Shown: positions 22,172 to 34,319 of the stretch, piece after piece
How positions within the stretch are numbered: position 1 is the stretch's first letter
Layout: each line of letters opens with the position of its first letter
Assembly: GCA_015499985.1 (NCBI GenBank)
Contig: JAAAUF010000044.1
Location: 1-64,000 of the forward strand
Direction: 5' to 3'
Origin: Haplosporangium gracile
Lineage: Eukaryota > Mortierellomycota > Mortierellomycetes > Mortierellales > Mortierellaceae
Length of the DNA: 64,000 nucleotides
Made by a program: the position numbers and the translations under genes
The notes under the pieces: model-generated
Told to the model about the DNA's origin: nothing
What the model saw: the letters and a program-made list of their open reading frames with translations, nothing else
Database searches by the model: none

Positions 22172-23769
22172 ATGACAACCGACACCCTCACCGCCCCCAC
22201 CTCTACAACCCCCGCCCCAGAAACAATCTGGTACCTCGCCTACGGGAGCAACATGGAGCCAAAAGTCTTCTCAGGCCGGCGCAAAATCCAACCACTCGAG
22301 TCCCACGTCGTCACCGTCCCTAACTACTGGCTCTCCTTTGACATTGGCGGGATCCCCTTTGTCGAGCCCTGTTTCGCGTCCATCCTCAAGATGGATCATT
22401 CAAGAATGCACCAGAAGGAGTACGCGCTCGAGGTGCATTCCAGGACGATGCATGGACGAGAGTTTGTGTGGGATGAGAGTCACCTTGAGAGGTCGTACCC
22501 TCCCATCTTGCAAGGTGTGGCGCACAAGATTACGTTGAGGGATTGGCAATTGGTTATCCAGTCTGAGGTAATTGGAGATAAGGCTTGCTTGTTTTTCTCT
22601 CTGTCTTTGAGTGGGTTGTGTATGGGGATGTGTGCGTGTCTTTTTCATGTGTGAGCAATTGAACAAAGGGGGGCTGTGGGCGGGTCAGGATGACAGGATG
22701 ACAGGGCGACAGAGTTCTGCTGCCTTTGACAGGACCTGGAACATCGACACACGCGCAAAATTAATTAGAGAGCGAGCAGCCATCACGCACACAGGATAAT
22801 GCAGCATCTATCACGGCGAAATAGAAAACAAAGAAGGACAGTAGACATCACGCTGTCCAAACCGAGATGTCTTGTTTGCCAAGAAAGAGAGAAAGGATGA
22901 TGCGTAGTTAAAAAATAGCAAAGGAAAGGAACGTCTGACGCATGCATGGACTGGACTGTTGAAGCGGGACATTGAATAAGCTGGATCGGGGTACACGCAA
23001 CATTTCTGTCAAGCACCTCTGCCGATTTCATCCGCCACCTGATTCCCTCACCGATTAGCGCAGCCTTCCTGTATGCCTGCTACACTGCTACACTACCACA
23101 TCACTAAGCAAAACAGTACTAATCCTGCCCTTTTTTTCAATTGTAACCAATAAGGGAGGATGGGGTCATGATGTGCCTACGGGATACAACCAGATCCAGG
23201 TCGACTGCGTACGACACGACAGCAAGGAGAAACTGCGAGCATTCGTCCTCGAGTCCCGCCCCGTCTCCGTCAAGACCCATTGCCAACCCAGCGCCCGCTA
23301 CAAGAACCTGTTGACTTCTGGAGCAGCTCATCACCAGCTCGATCCTTCCTACCAAAACTATCTCGCCAACATTGTCCCCTACGAGTGCACGGGAGTCCGG
23401 TCAAAGACCGCTCGTGTCCTCTTTACCCTGATCAACTCGCCCATGATCCTTATGTTTGCTGTCATCGTCCTCCGGAACAGAGGTAAACCCGCTGAGCAGC
23501 ATACCAGGCCCCCTTACTGGGCTGCATGGGTCTTTGACAAGATTGGTCGACTTTCGGCAGCGATTCATGATTATATGGTGGCGCCTATTTTCGGATCTGG
23601 ACGGTGTTCGTCCCCACGGCAGCAGGTGATTACGAGAATGAGGATTCAAGAGTCGTTGAAGGTGCCGCTTTCGGAGGAGGAGCATCAAAAGTGTCGTGAG
23701 GCTGAGGCGGATAAGGAGTCTGAGGTTCTCAAGGCTGCCGAGAAGGCCGTTGAGAGCGTTGCCGAGTAA
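22172..23769 (+). CDS. Gamma-glutamylcyclotransferase-like protein with C-terminal membrane segment
   Basis: Exons 22172-22567 and 23155-23769 give 336 aa. The 587-nt intron (GTAATT...TAAG) is in phase 0 and joins SE to GGWGHDV. Residues 20-28 read WYLAYGSNM, the signature of the gamma-glutamylcyclotransferase/AIG2-like fold. The first-exon remainder (GRRKIQPLES, SFDIGG, VEPCFAS, GVAHKITLRDW) and the second-exon CQPSARYKNLLTSGA block fit that family. Glu132, the last codon of exon 1, is a candidate for the catalytic acid. Residues about 220-238 are hydrophobic (ILMFAVIVL core), followed by a charged Glu/Lys-rich tail. Known members cleave gamma-glutamyl groups in glutathione turnover; some fungal ones sit in thiol-metabolite clusters. 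The exact substrate here is not known. Confidence 0.8.
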
Positions 23770-24102
23770 GCTGCTGGATCCAGGAAACATGTCTGAGCAA
23801 AGGATAAGGGCGAGGAGACTTGTATCACAATAGAGACAGCCACTCACCTCATGCATTCACGCATATATAAATGACCTTTTTTTTTAACGAAAAGAGAGGA
23901 TGGAAGAGGCTGCCGATCTGTTACAGGGCGGAATGTTTGTTACTTTTGTGGTTTAACCAACTGTCTGCTCAGTTAGTTATCTGATAGATGACCTTATTTG
24001 TTTCAAATCATTTGTGAAAATCCAAAGAACAGGCCCTTAACTGAATCATCGCAAACAAGGACAGGTGAGACAGGTCGTCTGAAAAATGTAAGAATGGATT
24101 GA

Positions 24103-24146
24103 ACCTCTCCCTCTCCCTCCCTCCCTCTCTCTCTCTCTCTCTCTCT
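24103..24146. repeat. CTCC/CT microsatellite
   Basis: CTCC units pass into an uninterrupted run of CT dinucleotides. Confidence 0.9.
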
Positions 24147-25336
24147 ACATCTGGCTTCAAATGTGCTCCTCGCTGTTAGTGTTCTTTTGGCACCCCTAAA
24201 AAAAAGTAAAGACGCCGTACGCCCGCCGTGAACGCCCATTATGCCATTTGCTATTTTTTCTTCACAGCCTTACTCTTTTGTTCATTGTTTTGTAAAAAAA
24301 AGTCAAATCAAAGGTTGAATTGCCAGGCTACTAGGAAGTGGATCGACCCTTTTGTTGATCGTTAATCTGAAATTTTGGTGAAAGAGAGGGTACTATTGTG
24401 TGTACAAAATCTCGAGCATCATTGGCTTTCTTTCTTATTTTCAATGAGTTTATCTACGTCTTCCTTGGCTCCTCGGCCCTCTCTCTCTCCTATCCTTCCC
24501 TACCTACTTCCTTTCTCAAGTTTTGGAGGACAAAAAGATCACGACAGTGTACGTCAGTTATATTGAATTGTTGATACAATGGGAGGTCATTGACGTTGAA
24601 ACGATAGTGTGTCATTTATATAGTAACAATGCAAGTTGTATCATTGACATAACTGTACATATTATTTGCGAACCGTAATGTTAAAAATGCGTGTATTCGG
24701 GCGAATTTTCCATGCTCTGTCTAACTGCACTGGTGGAGAAAATGAACAAAAAGTGTCGATCCTCTTCCAAAATGAAACGTCCTTTTTAACCTTCGTTTGA
24801 CTTTATCTATTGTTCTAATCAGTCGTCTGATAGATGATGGCCTTTTTAGTTTCAAAAGTAATGTATCGTTCATCACTGATCTGATCTTTTCTAGAGTACG
24901 ACACTAAAACCCACAACAAGAGGGCACTCATTACAGACCTGGGCATCCTTTCCCCCTCATTGTCTCAAACAGCAAATGTATTTCGATTTCGTTTAGAATT
25001 GCTCCCTCTTTCCTTCCCTCCTATGCCCAGAAAGCTGTCACATTCTCCAGTTGCTCCAACAAACTCCACTGCACTCTAAAAGATCTCTTTTTCTCTTATG
25101 CTGGCCCTGCATTTCCTTCTTGGGCCTAGTGTGTTTGTCCCTACAGCGTTCCTGTGCGTGCGCAGTTCTAGACCGAGAGAAGTATGGGGAATGGTTAAAC
25201 GTGAGAGTGGGAGTAACGAATGGTCAATGCGAAGGCATGTAGGCTGCCCGTTGTAAGGCAAAACAACAAAAGTCAAAAGAGAGTTTGGTACAAAGAAGGC
25301 CTCGCTGAGAGTTCTTCCCCAGTATCCTTCAGCAAC

Positions 25337-25358
25337 AAAAAAAAAAAAAAAAAAAAAA
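25337..25358. repeat. Poly-A run of 22 bases
   Basis: An uninterrupted adenine homopolymer in intergenic DNA; its length may be inexact in the assembly. Confidence 0.9.
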
Positions 25359-25621
25359 GAAAATGAGTTTGAAAATGGGGAAGAGGGTAGAGTAAGGTCT
25401 GGCTTACGAGGGCCGTGTAAAATAGAATATGATAAAGTTGCTCCAACGAACTCCAGTCCCATCCGCAACTCGCAGCCACCACGAATGAAATCTTTTTTGC
25501 TTGTCGCATGGTTTCCACACGTACACTTTTGATTAGAGTATCAGACAAATAAAGAAAAAAAAAAATACTCCGACTCCTAGACATCCCCGATCCCTAGTGA
25601 TTGTCGCTCTTCGTTATTGTG

Positions 25622-25634
25622 TATAAAAGGCCAT
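25622..25634 (+). promoter_or_regulatory. TATA box and GGCCATC block of transporter gene 1
   Basis: TATAAAA at 25622-25628, 111 bp before the ATG, is followed at once by GGCCATC. The paralogous transporter gene has TATAAAA then GAGGCCATC at 32040, so this block is shared by the pair. Confidence 0.6.
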
Positions 25635-25732
25635 CCCTCTTCCCCTTTCTTTTTTTTCCCTTACTCTTCATCCCTCACTCCTCATCCTTTTTTATACCCC
25701 TCCATAAGAAAGCACTCTAAGGATATACTATC

Positions 25733-26061
25733 ATGGAGGCCACACCAAGAACAACGATAGCTACTACAACAGCAACAACAACTTCCTCGTCACCACCGTA
25801 CGACACCAAGTTTGCCTCTGGTGCACTCGACATCCCTCCCTCTACCACCGCCTCGACTGTCAAGGTCGATGGCAGTATCCATGACTTTAACTCCAACGAA
25901 AAGTCTATCGGCGACAACAAGCTTGAGGGCGATCTTGAACAGCAGAACAAGCCTGTCAACCATACACCAACCGGCATCCGTCGCTTTCTCTTGCTGCTTG
26001 GGTATGCTTTCTTGATTGTTTTTCTTTGTGCACTTCGCAACAGGAAAAACAAATGAGCACG

Positions 26062-26109
<48 letters not shown>

Positions 26110-27631
26110 AAAATAACAATCACTTACCTTCTGTTTTCTTTTTTCTTTTCATAACCGTAGACTGTTCCTGGGATGCATCTTAGCAGCTCTAGACAACACC
26201 ATTGTCGCCACCGCCCTCCCTCAAATCTCTTCCGACTTTAACGCTCAGTCGCAGATGGCATGGATCGCCACCGCATATCTCCTCGCCTACACCGCCTTTC
26301 AATCTCTCTACGGTCGCTTCTCCGACATCTTTGGCCTCAAGCCCATGTACCTCGGCGCCAGCGTCATCTTTCTCATCGGATCCGTCGGCTGTGGCGCCGC
26401 TTCGTCCATGATCATGCTAATTATTTTCAGAGCCGTCCAGGGAATCGGTGGAGCAGGATTGTTGTCGATCATGATGATCATGGTCTCGATCATGTTTGAG
26501 GATATCAATGAGCGCGCACGGTACCAGACCCTGGCGTATTTGGCGTTCGGCGTTTCTGGTATCTGTGGACCGCTGCTCGGGGGTGTCTTTGTCGAGCATT
26601 CTACTTGGAGGTGGTGTTTTTACATGAACATCCCTATTGGCAGTTTTGCCATCTTGCTGGTGAGCAAGTTCTATCAGATCCCCTTTGAGCGCACCGAGAC
26701 CTTGCAGAAGAAGCTCAAGAGAGTCGACTACTTTGGTGTCTTAATCATCATCGGCGCCGTCTTGTGTCTGCTCTTGCCACTGAACTGGGGTGGCACCACC
26801 TACGCTTGGAACTCTGCTGCTATTATCTCGCTCTTCTGCGTCATGGGAGTGCTGATCATTGTCCTCGTCTTTGTCGAACAGCGCGCGGCAGAACCTATCA
26901 TCCCCATGTACCTCTTCCTCAATCGTGAAGTCGCCCTCTTGGTCACTGTCAACTTCCTCACAGGTCTCATCTTTAACGGCTGCGGATTTTACATCCCCCT
27001 CTACTTCCAAGTTGTCCAAGCCACATCGGTCACCGACTCGGGACTCCGCCTCATGCCCGCCGTCCTTGGCGCTGTCTTCTCGACCGGCGCATCAGGCTTC
27101 CTCCTTGCAAAGGTCAAGGACTATCGTCGCTTCATCACTATCGGCGCCGCTACCCTTACTCTTTCTGTCGGCCTCTTCATCCTCCTCGACGAGCACACTT
27201 CTCTCGCCAAGCAGCTCATCTTTGTCCTCATCATGGGACTCGGCCAAGGATTCATCTACCAGAACTGTGTCCTCGCCTGTCAGGACTGCACTGAGACCAA
27301 GGACATGGCTGTCGCTACAGGATTCGTCGTATTCATAAACAGTATCGGAAACGCCGTCGGTGTCGCCGTCTGTGCTGCCGTCATCAACAATGCCTTGACC
27401 ACCAACCTCGCAAAACTTCCCGAGTCCAGCCAAGCCGTGCTCCGGGAGCTGAACGTGATCGAGAACATTAATATGATCTTTACATTGCCTGAGGGATTGA
27501 GAGTCGAGGTTGTGCACGCGTATGCGTTGGCGTTTAGGACACTGTTTATTACGCTGACACCTATGATTGGAATTGGATTCATGCTGTCGCTCTTTGTTCG
27601 ACGCAGGGGATCCCTTGCCAGAAAGGAGTAA
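25733..27631 (+). CDS. DHA2-family (14-TM) major facilitator drug/metabolite exporter
   Basis: Exons 25733-26001 and 26161-27631 give 579 aa; the 159-nt intron is in phase 2 and contains a long AG microsatellite. Residues 1-85 are a hydrophilic cytoplasmic tail rich in Thr/Ser. The membrane part starts at GLFLGCILAALDNTIVATALP, the DHA start-of-TM1 signature, followed by motif A (GRFSDIFGLKP) and the antiporter motif C region (GPLLGG then WRWCFYMNIPIG). Fourteen hydrophobic segments are plausible. Proton-coupled efflux of drugs or secondary metabolites at the plasma membrane is the family role. Next to it, on the opposite strand, is a FAD monooxygenase, then a second paralogous transporter; the group may work together. 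Substrate unknown. Confidence 0.92.
26067..26107. repeat. AG microsatellite inside the transporter intron
   Basis: About 20 AG units lie in the only intron of the gene at 25733, between the donor (26002) and the acceptor (26159-26160). Confidence 0.9.
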
Positions 27632-28420
27632 CCTTTTTTTATTTCATAGACGTTTACCCTTCATGGACAATTTTGTGTATACCCCTTTGCATCAGTACCT
27701 TCGCATCATTTACGCTTAATCATTTTTTTTGTTACAAAGTGAACTTGACCTAAACGTACGGGTCCAAAATAAATCACAGAAAATAATGAAAAGAAAGAAC
27801 TGTCTACCACAATGTGTGCTTTTGCATCTTGGGGATCATGAATAAGAACAACTGTAGAAATTCGACACAATGGATAACAAGAAAAAAAAAAAAGGAGGCA
27901 GAAGAGCGTACGCCTTGGCCTTCGTTTTTTCCTTGTATCCTCGTGCTGGCGCGACTGACCGATAACAACAAAGGCAAAAAAGAAGAGGAAACAAAGGCGA
28001 GAAAAAGAACAATCTAGACCATTGGTACATGCATGACACGGACAAAGAGAGGGCGCGCACCTTCCAAGGCGAGGGCACACCAAGAGTCGTTCTTGACGGC
28101 CTATCAAGTCCAGTGCCGTCTGCTTTTTTTTTGATGATCAGGAGGGCTGGGGTAGAGTTGATTCAGGCACAAGCTTAGGTTCAGTGATCGTTGCTGACCA
28201 AAAATCTCAGACAGAGTTCTTGCCCTTGATCAGAACGCGTTGATTTTAGCAAGGAAAAATGACTTGTTGAAGGGCTCCTCCGTCCTTATGCCGACGTTTT
28301 TTTCACGTACAGTGAAGCGTACGTAATCTTCAATCCAATTTGATGAGGAATGCACAGGCCATTGACGATTTGCTTTGTCCTTGGTCGCCTTTATTTAAAC
28401 TCAATTGCCCCGTTCCCATC
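27632..28420. other. Intergenic between convergent transporter and monooxygenase genes
   Basis: The 3' regions of two convergent genes; no gene seen. AATAAA-type words occur near 27769. Confidence 0.6.
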
Positions 28421-30550
28421 TCAGACAACACTCGCGGACGCACCACCCTCAATAGCACCAACAACAGCCTCAGCAGCGGTATTGGCAGACACCTTGCTCC
28501 GCATCTCAAAGACCCTCCTCGCCTTCTCCTCACTCGCCGACACAAACGGCGACACCGTCTCTTTAAACTCTTGCTTCGGCAACGCTCCAAAAGCAGGTCT
28601 AGTGTGCACCATCCTCCTCACAAAAACCCTCCAAATCCAGTCGGGGATATGTTGCGTCACAAATAGGGCGACCATTCCCATGAATCCCTTGCTGAGGATC
28701 ATGCTGAGGAGGACGCTGTTCCGAGAGGCCTCGATGGCGGGGAGATATCGCTCGGTTTGATACTCGGTGAAAGCCTTGTGGATGGACTTGGAAGTGTTGG
28801 TGGGCAGGGCGTAGATCTGGTTGGCGAGCACGATTGCATCGTGCATTGCTATCACCGCTCCTGTTGGGAAAGAGGATGTAAGAAGAAGGGATGAAAGTTT
28901 GTGAGCAAAAAAAAATGAATTAGGTACTCGGACGATAAACAAACAGACCATGGTTCATTCACGGGTGCTATCGAATAAAATTGATATGCTTTTCATTACC
29001 TTGGCCAGCAGACGGATTCAACTTGTGGCAAGCTATGAAATGAACAGACAAAAACAGTATATGCTGAGTTTGATATCCACATACTTTCACCCATTCGATA
29101 ACAACAAACAACAATGAACACCAAGAAAGGTTACCATCGCCGAGGAGGACACTGCGACCATGGTGCCAGGTCTTGAAAACCTTCTCCTCGAGCATGACCT
29201 TGGAGATACGATCTTGAGGCGTCCTTTCGTAGAGATATCCCATTGTCAAATTGGCACCATCCTTTCCAAAGTAATGGATAGGAAAGTCTCTTGTGTCATC
29301 ACACATCGACAGGGCGGCATAGGGACCCCACTCTGAATTCTCCGAGTGTCTGAACCGTTGCTCTTGAGCTGCTTTGCTCGATTCAGTCGATAAATGATGG
29401 AATACAACCCAGCAAATTCTGTTATCAATAGTCGTGAAATTTGTCCACTAATCGAGGTGTTTGGGGAGTCGATAGTGTGAAAAAAGGATACAAAACAGAT
29501 AAAAACGTATGTTTTGCGTGCGTTATGTGTGTGAAAAAATAACACATCACAAAAAGATGTCTCTGCAGCGATAATGCAACTAACCACCAAAAACTAATTG
29601 CAATTTAAGCACGAAAACAAAACTTACAGTGTACGGTCTACCTTCACGACCAAGAGTAAAGATAAACGGATAATCTGTATCCTTCAGTTGAGGAAACTCT
29701 TCCGGGTCCAACGGCTCAGTCTGGCCTACGAGACAGGTGCAGTTAAAAGGTAAGCCCTCCTGGTCCGACTTGGGGAGTCGATCCTGCTGTTTCAAGGTCT
29801 CGTAGAGTCGTTGACGAACAGCGCTGTAGGCACCGTCGGCGCCGACGAGGATGTCTCCCTCGTAGATAGAGCTGTCGCTGGTTTGGACCTTGACTCGCTC
29901 GTCGTCTTCGCTGATGGCCAGGACTCGTTTCCCGAGCAGAATCTTGTGTGCTGGGACTTGGGACAATAGGAGGTTGTACAGTTGAGGTCGAGCAACAATG
30001 TAGTTCGGGTATCCGTAACTAGGGAGATGTAAAAGGGAAGGAAGAAAGAGTGGCAACCGTTAGACAGTCACTCCTCCCTGACAGCACAGCCAATTTAGAA
30101 CACGAGACTGTGTATGCTAACTTACACTTCCTTGGTAGCAGACCAGTCGAGTCTAAGCAAGGACTCGCCAGTCTCAGAGATGCCTCTCGAGAAGGTGTAG
30201 GGCTTTGCCATGGCCTGGTACTTTTCTGCAATCCCAAGCTGAGCAAACACTGGCAAGACCTGCCCTCCCAGACTCATCGCCGATCCTGTCCATTCAAATG
30301 AATGCCAGTGTTAGAAAAAAGAGGCGCCATAATTAGATTAAAAAAGGTGGAAGCCTGGGCAGAAGGAAGGAGGGAGGGAGGTAAGGATAGGAGGATTACC
30401 GAGGGGTTTAAAGCTCGAGGCTCGTTCGAGGATGAGGTAGGGGATATCAACGCGCTCGAGCAAGGCTCCCAGGAGGAGTCCGCCCAGACCAGCACCGACA
30501 ATAATGACGGTCGGTTTAGGGTTTGAGTCAACTTCGGTCGTGTCGGGCAT
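28421..30550 (-). CDS. Class A FAD-dependent monooxygenase (FAD_binding_3), copy A
   Basis: On the minus strand six exons: 30550-30400, 30285-30126, 30018-29628, 29447-29135, 29032-29000, 28860-28421, giving 495 aa with all splice phases consistent. The N-terminal Rossmann motif GAGLGG is at residues 19-24, with an acidic residue at the end of strand 2 (LILER). The DG motif is GADGAYSAVRQ (Asp165-Gly166) and the GD motif is LLGDACHKLNPSAGQG (Asp338), matching UbiH/PHBH-type flavoprotein hydroxylases that use FAD and NAD(P)H to oxidise aromatic or other organic substrates. It has the same exon plan as the array at 48.8-61.9 kb, except that the last intron is absent and the C-terminus is longer. 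It sits between two DHA2 transporter genes, which suggests oxidation plus export. Confidence 0.92.
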
Positions 30551-32039
30551 AGCTGTTTTTCTTGGAATGAGTGAAGTGAGAGATGAAAGTGAGGTGCGAA
30601 TGAGGAAAGGAATGGAAATGAATGAGTGAAAAGAGATGTGAACCTGTCGAAAGTGTCGTCGAGGGAAAGGAGAAGAAGATAACGTGTGTTTGCGCCCGTT
30701 GGTTACTTCCTTACCTCCTTACCTTCTTCCCTTGTCGACATTCACTCACTTGGTATCCCGGCGGCTCATAATTTTCTTTTTTTTTTCTCATGCATGCATG
30801 TTGTTTGTGTTTTTGTGTTCAATTGACCCAGCGAAAGGTCCATAGCGCACAAAAGCTGTCTCATGCTGTTGAGCTGTTTATTGCTTCTAACCTATCGGAC
30901 CTTGGACCAATATATTTCGCTCGACGTACACAGCTCGTACTTGCACGAGATAAAATCATGCTTTTTCTTGGGAGACAGACAGAAAAGAAGAGCAACATTG
31001 CTGGCTGCTATGTTGGCATGCACAAAATTTGAGCACGCCACCAATTTCTTTATTTTTGTTGCGTTCTTGCTGAGCAGATATGCTGCCCCTTTGTCGGTAC
31101 CTGGTAACAGCACCTCCAGGCTCAAGTGCCTCTATCGGGGTTGCAAAGGTGGAGGGAGAGGTGTACTTTCATCTTGAGTCCTCTCCGATTCTCCAACGAA
31201 GCGAAAAGAGGCGAGACGGCCCAGCGACGACTATAGACAACGAACAAATCGCCGGCTCCTACTCTAGACTCACTCCAGCTACGGGCTGTAACAGTTGTCG
31301 TTCCGCATGATGAACAGACAGCAGGCCTCTGGAGGAAGCGGTGCCGGATGTTGAGCAATGCAGGTCATCCTAGACCCGATGGTGCCAAGACACAGTCAGT
31401 CAGCCGCACTTCCCTCCTTCGTCAATCATCATTCGTCATTTTCTGGACGTCTTTTTCCTATGAACGTTCACTAGAGCACAACGTCCATCCCTTTCTCGTC
31501 CGCACTTCTTTCTCTCGGAAAAACGGATCGTCAAAATACCCATCCACAGTAATTTCCGACTCCATGGCTTGAGTGGGGAGATTCCAACTGATTGGTTGAC
31601 GACGAGATTGTTAGCCAATGCGATGCAATTGATGACCTGTTGTGCCGACAATTCAGGCCGTTCTATGCTACTCATGGGTAATGATGCTTTCGGATCAAAA
31701 CCAAGAGAGAAAAAAAAAGTTAATTTTGGACATCACACAAAAGCAAAAAAAAGGGACTGAAATGAAACATAAACTGTCGTGCTGGACCCATGCAAAGTAT
31801 TCGATTGCTCCTATCAAGTCCAAAAGGTACGCTAGTTCATTTCCTTGCGGGCTGACTGGCTGGCTAGAAGTTGCATTGGCTGGGACATCAACTCCAACCG
31901 CTCCAATTTAGAAACGCAGAAAAGAAAAAAAAAAAAGTCGATTATTTGATTTACCTTATTCTCGCCCCACATGCACACAGCCGAAGATATACTTAGCACT
32001 TTGCGCAAACATACATGTACTGTACAACAGTCAATTGTT
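30551..32039. other. Divergent intergenic region, monooxygenase A / transporter 2
   Basis: About 1.6 kb between divergently transcribed genes, so it should hold both promoters. No gene could be supported; frames are short and lack domains. Confidence 0.55.
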
Positions 32040-32055
32040 TATAAAAGAGGCCATC
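32040..32055 (+). promoter_or_regulatory. TATA box and GGCCATC block of transporter gene 2
   Basis: TATAAAA at 32040-32046, 148 bp before the ATG, is followed by GAGGCCATC, as at the paralogous gene (25622). A C/T-rich leader follows in both. Confidence 0.6.
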
Positions 32056-32187
32056 GATCTCACCTTACCTTCACCTCATCTTCGCTTCTTGTCCCTCTTC
32101 TCTCCTCTTTTCACTTTACTTTTCCTTTCTTATCACCTCTCTTTATCTCCAACTCACCTTTTTCTTCGCTCCTTTATAAAGCAACAC

Positions 32188-33984
32188 ATGGACTCAAATA
32201 TACGAAACCCATCCTCGCCTCCATACGACATCAAAGCGGACACTGTCCCCTCGACCATCACCATCTCGACTGTCAAGCCAGAGGGCAGTATTCACTCCTA
32301 CAACGACAAACCTGATCTTGAACAGCAGGAGCAGAAGCAGGATGGTCATGTACCCACTCGCATCCCTCCCCCTACCGGCATCCGTCGCTTCTTCCTCTTT
32401 GCTGGGTAAGCTTCTTACTTTCCTTTCTTGACAGTAAACAAACATTTGAGCACATTCCACCGAACAAACAATAGTCATTCTAATTGCCCTTGCATGTATA
32501 TATCTCATAACAGCTTGTTCCTAGGATGCTTCCTGGCTTCACTCGACATCACAATCGTCGCCACCGCACTCCCCCAGATCTCATCCGACTTCAACGCTCA
32601 GTCGCAGATGGCATGGATAGCAACCGCATACCTCCTAGCTTACACAGCCTTCCAGTCCCTCTACGGACGCTTCTCTGGTATCTTTGGGATCAAGCCCATG
32701 TATCTTTTTGCCAGCGGGATTTTTCTTATTGGATCTATTGGGTGTGGTGCTGCTTCGACCATGATCATGTTGATTGTCTTCCGAGCACTGCAGGGAATTG
32801 GTGGAGCGGGTTTGTTCTCGATGATGATGATTATGGTGTCAACCATGTTTGAGGATCTGGCGGAACGGGCGCGATACCAGACGTTGGGGTGGTTGGCGTT
32901 TGGAATTGCGGGTGTTACGGGCCCGTTGTTGGGGGGTGCCTTTGTGGAGCACTCGACTTGGCGGTGGTGCTTTTATATGAACCTGCCGATTGGCGTCGTG
33001 GGCTTTTTGTTGGTCGCAAAGTTTTATCAGATCCCCTTTGAGCGGACCGAGAACTTGAAGACCAAGTTGAAGAGAGTCGATTACACCGGTGTCTTGTTAA
33101 TCATAGCCTCGGTCCTCTGCTTGCTGTTGCCATTGAACTGGGGCGGTACCGCCTACGCCTGGAGCTCTGCAGTCATCATCGTCCTCCTCTGCCTGTGCTT
33201 TGTCTTTATGGCCGCTCTGGTGTTTATCGAACTCCGTGCACTGGAGCCTATCCTACCTATGACATTGTTCCTGAACCGTGAGGTTGCTCTCGCTTGCGCT
33301 GTCAATGGAATGATGGGTCTGGTCTTTACAGGATGCACCTACTACGTCCCGCTCTACTTCCAGGTCGTTAAGGGCGTCTCGACCACCGATTCGGGACTTC
33401 GTCTCATGCCCTGTATTATCGGCGCCGTCTTCTCGACCGGTGCATCCTCCATCCTCCTCAGCAAGCTCAAGGATTACCGGATTTTCATCACCCTCGGCAC
33501 CCTAACCCTCACACTCGCCGTCGGCCTATTCATCATGTTCGACGAGGACACCTCTCTCGCAAAACAGCTCATTTTCGTGCTAATCATGGGTTTGGGCCAG
33601 GGATTGATCTTTCAGAATTGCGTCCTCGCTTGCCAGGATTGCACAGATTCTAAGGACATGGCCGTCGCGACTGGACTTGTTGCATTCGTCAACAGTATCG
33701 GCAACGCCGTCGGAGTCGCCATTTGCGCAGCGGTTATCAACAATGCCCTCAACAACCACCTGGCAAAACTCTCGGAGGCGAACCAGGCGATTCTGAGAGA
33801 ATTTAACGTAGTCGAGAATATGAACTCGATCCATACTTTGCCGGAGGGGTTGAGGGTTGAGGTTATCCATGCCTATGCTCAGTCGTTCCGGATGCTGTTT
33901 ACTATTCTCACGCCCATGATTGGGTTTGCGTTCTTGTTGACGTTCTTCATTCGTCGTCGCGGGTCCCTCGCTAAGAAAGCCTAA
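32188..33984 (+). CDS. DHA2-family (14-TM) major facilitator drug/metabolite exporter, paralogue of 25733
   Basis: Exons 32188-32405 and 32514-33984 give 562 aa. The 108-nt intron is in phase 2 at exactly the same codon as in the gene at 25733, and exon 2 has the same length (1471 nt) in both, so the two arose by duplication. The cytoplasmic N-tail (about 70 aa) keeps PPYD, STVKPEGSIHSYN and LEQQ. The membrane part starts GLFLGCFLASLDITIVATALP, has motif A (GRFSGIFGIKP, where the motif Asp is Gly) and the motif C region (GPLLGGAFVEHSTWRW). Family role: proton-driven efflux of drugs or metabolites. The motif A change from SDIFG to SGIFG is the most notable divergence from its sister. Confidence 0.92.
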
Positions 33985-34319
33985 TGCCCCTTTCTTTTTC
34001 CTTCACCTTGTTTCATCACCTTCACTTATTTGTAGACACTCTCCTTCTTCCTTTTTTGTGTATGTACGCCATCAGCACTTCATCTTAATTACTGGTTTGC
34101 ATATTTCTTAATACAAATAACCTGACCATAGCAACGGGTTTAAAACAAAAAGTCATACAATCCTCCACCTTCCGCATTACCACCCATCCATCCACTACGT
34201 GATACCCAAGCCAAAGTGAAATATGACAAAGGTGATGTGGGATATAATACAAAATGCTAAGTGTTGTCTTCTATGTCGAGTATATGCTCCTGTTTCTGTT
34301 CCCGATCCATGTGCCCTAT

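Larger units (their letters stand above)
23770..25621. other. Intergenic, no gene seen; CT microsatellite and A-run
   Basis: No coding signal could be supported. A CTCC/CT tract lies at 24103-24146 and a 22-base A-run at 25337-25358. The last 150 bases form the promoter and leader of the transporter gene at 25733. Confidence 0.6.

Noticed and set aside
26740..27520. Several antisense frames inside the transporter gene at 25733
   Set aside because: Acidic, Glu/Asp-rich mirrors of the hydrophobic transmembrane codons; a standard shadow pattern.
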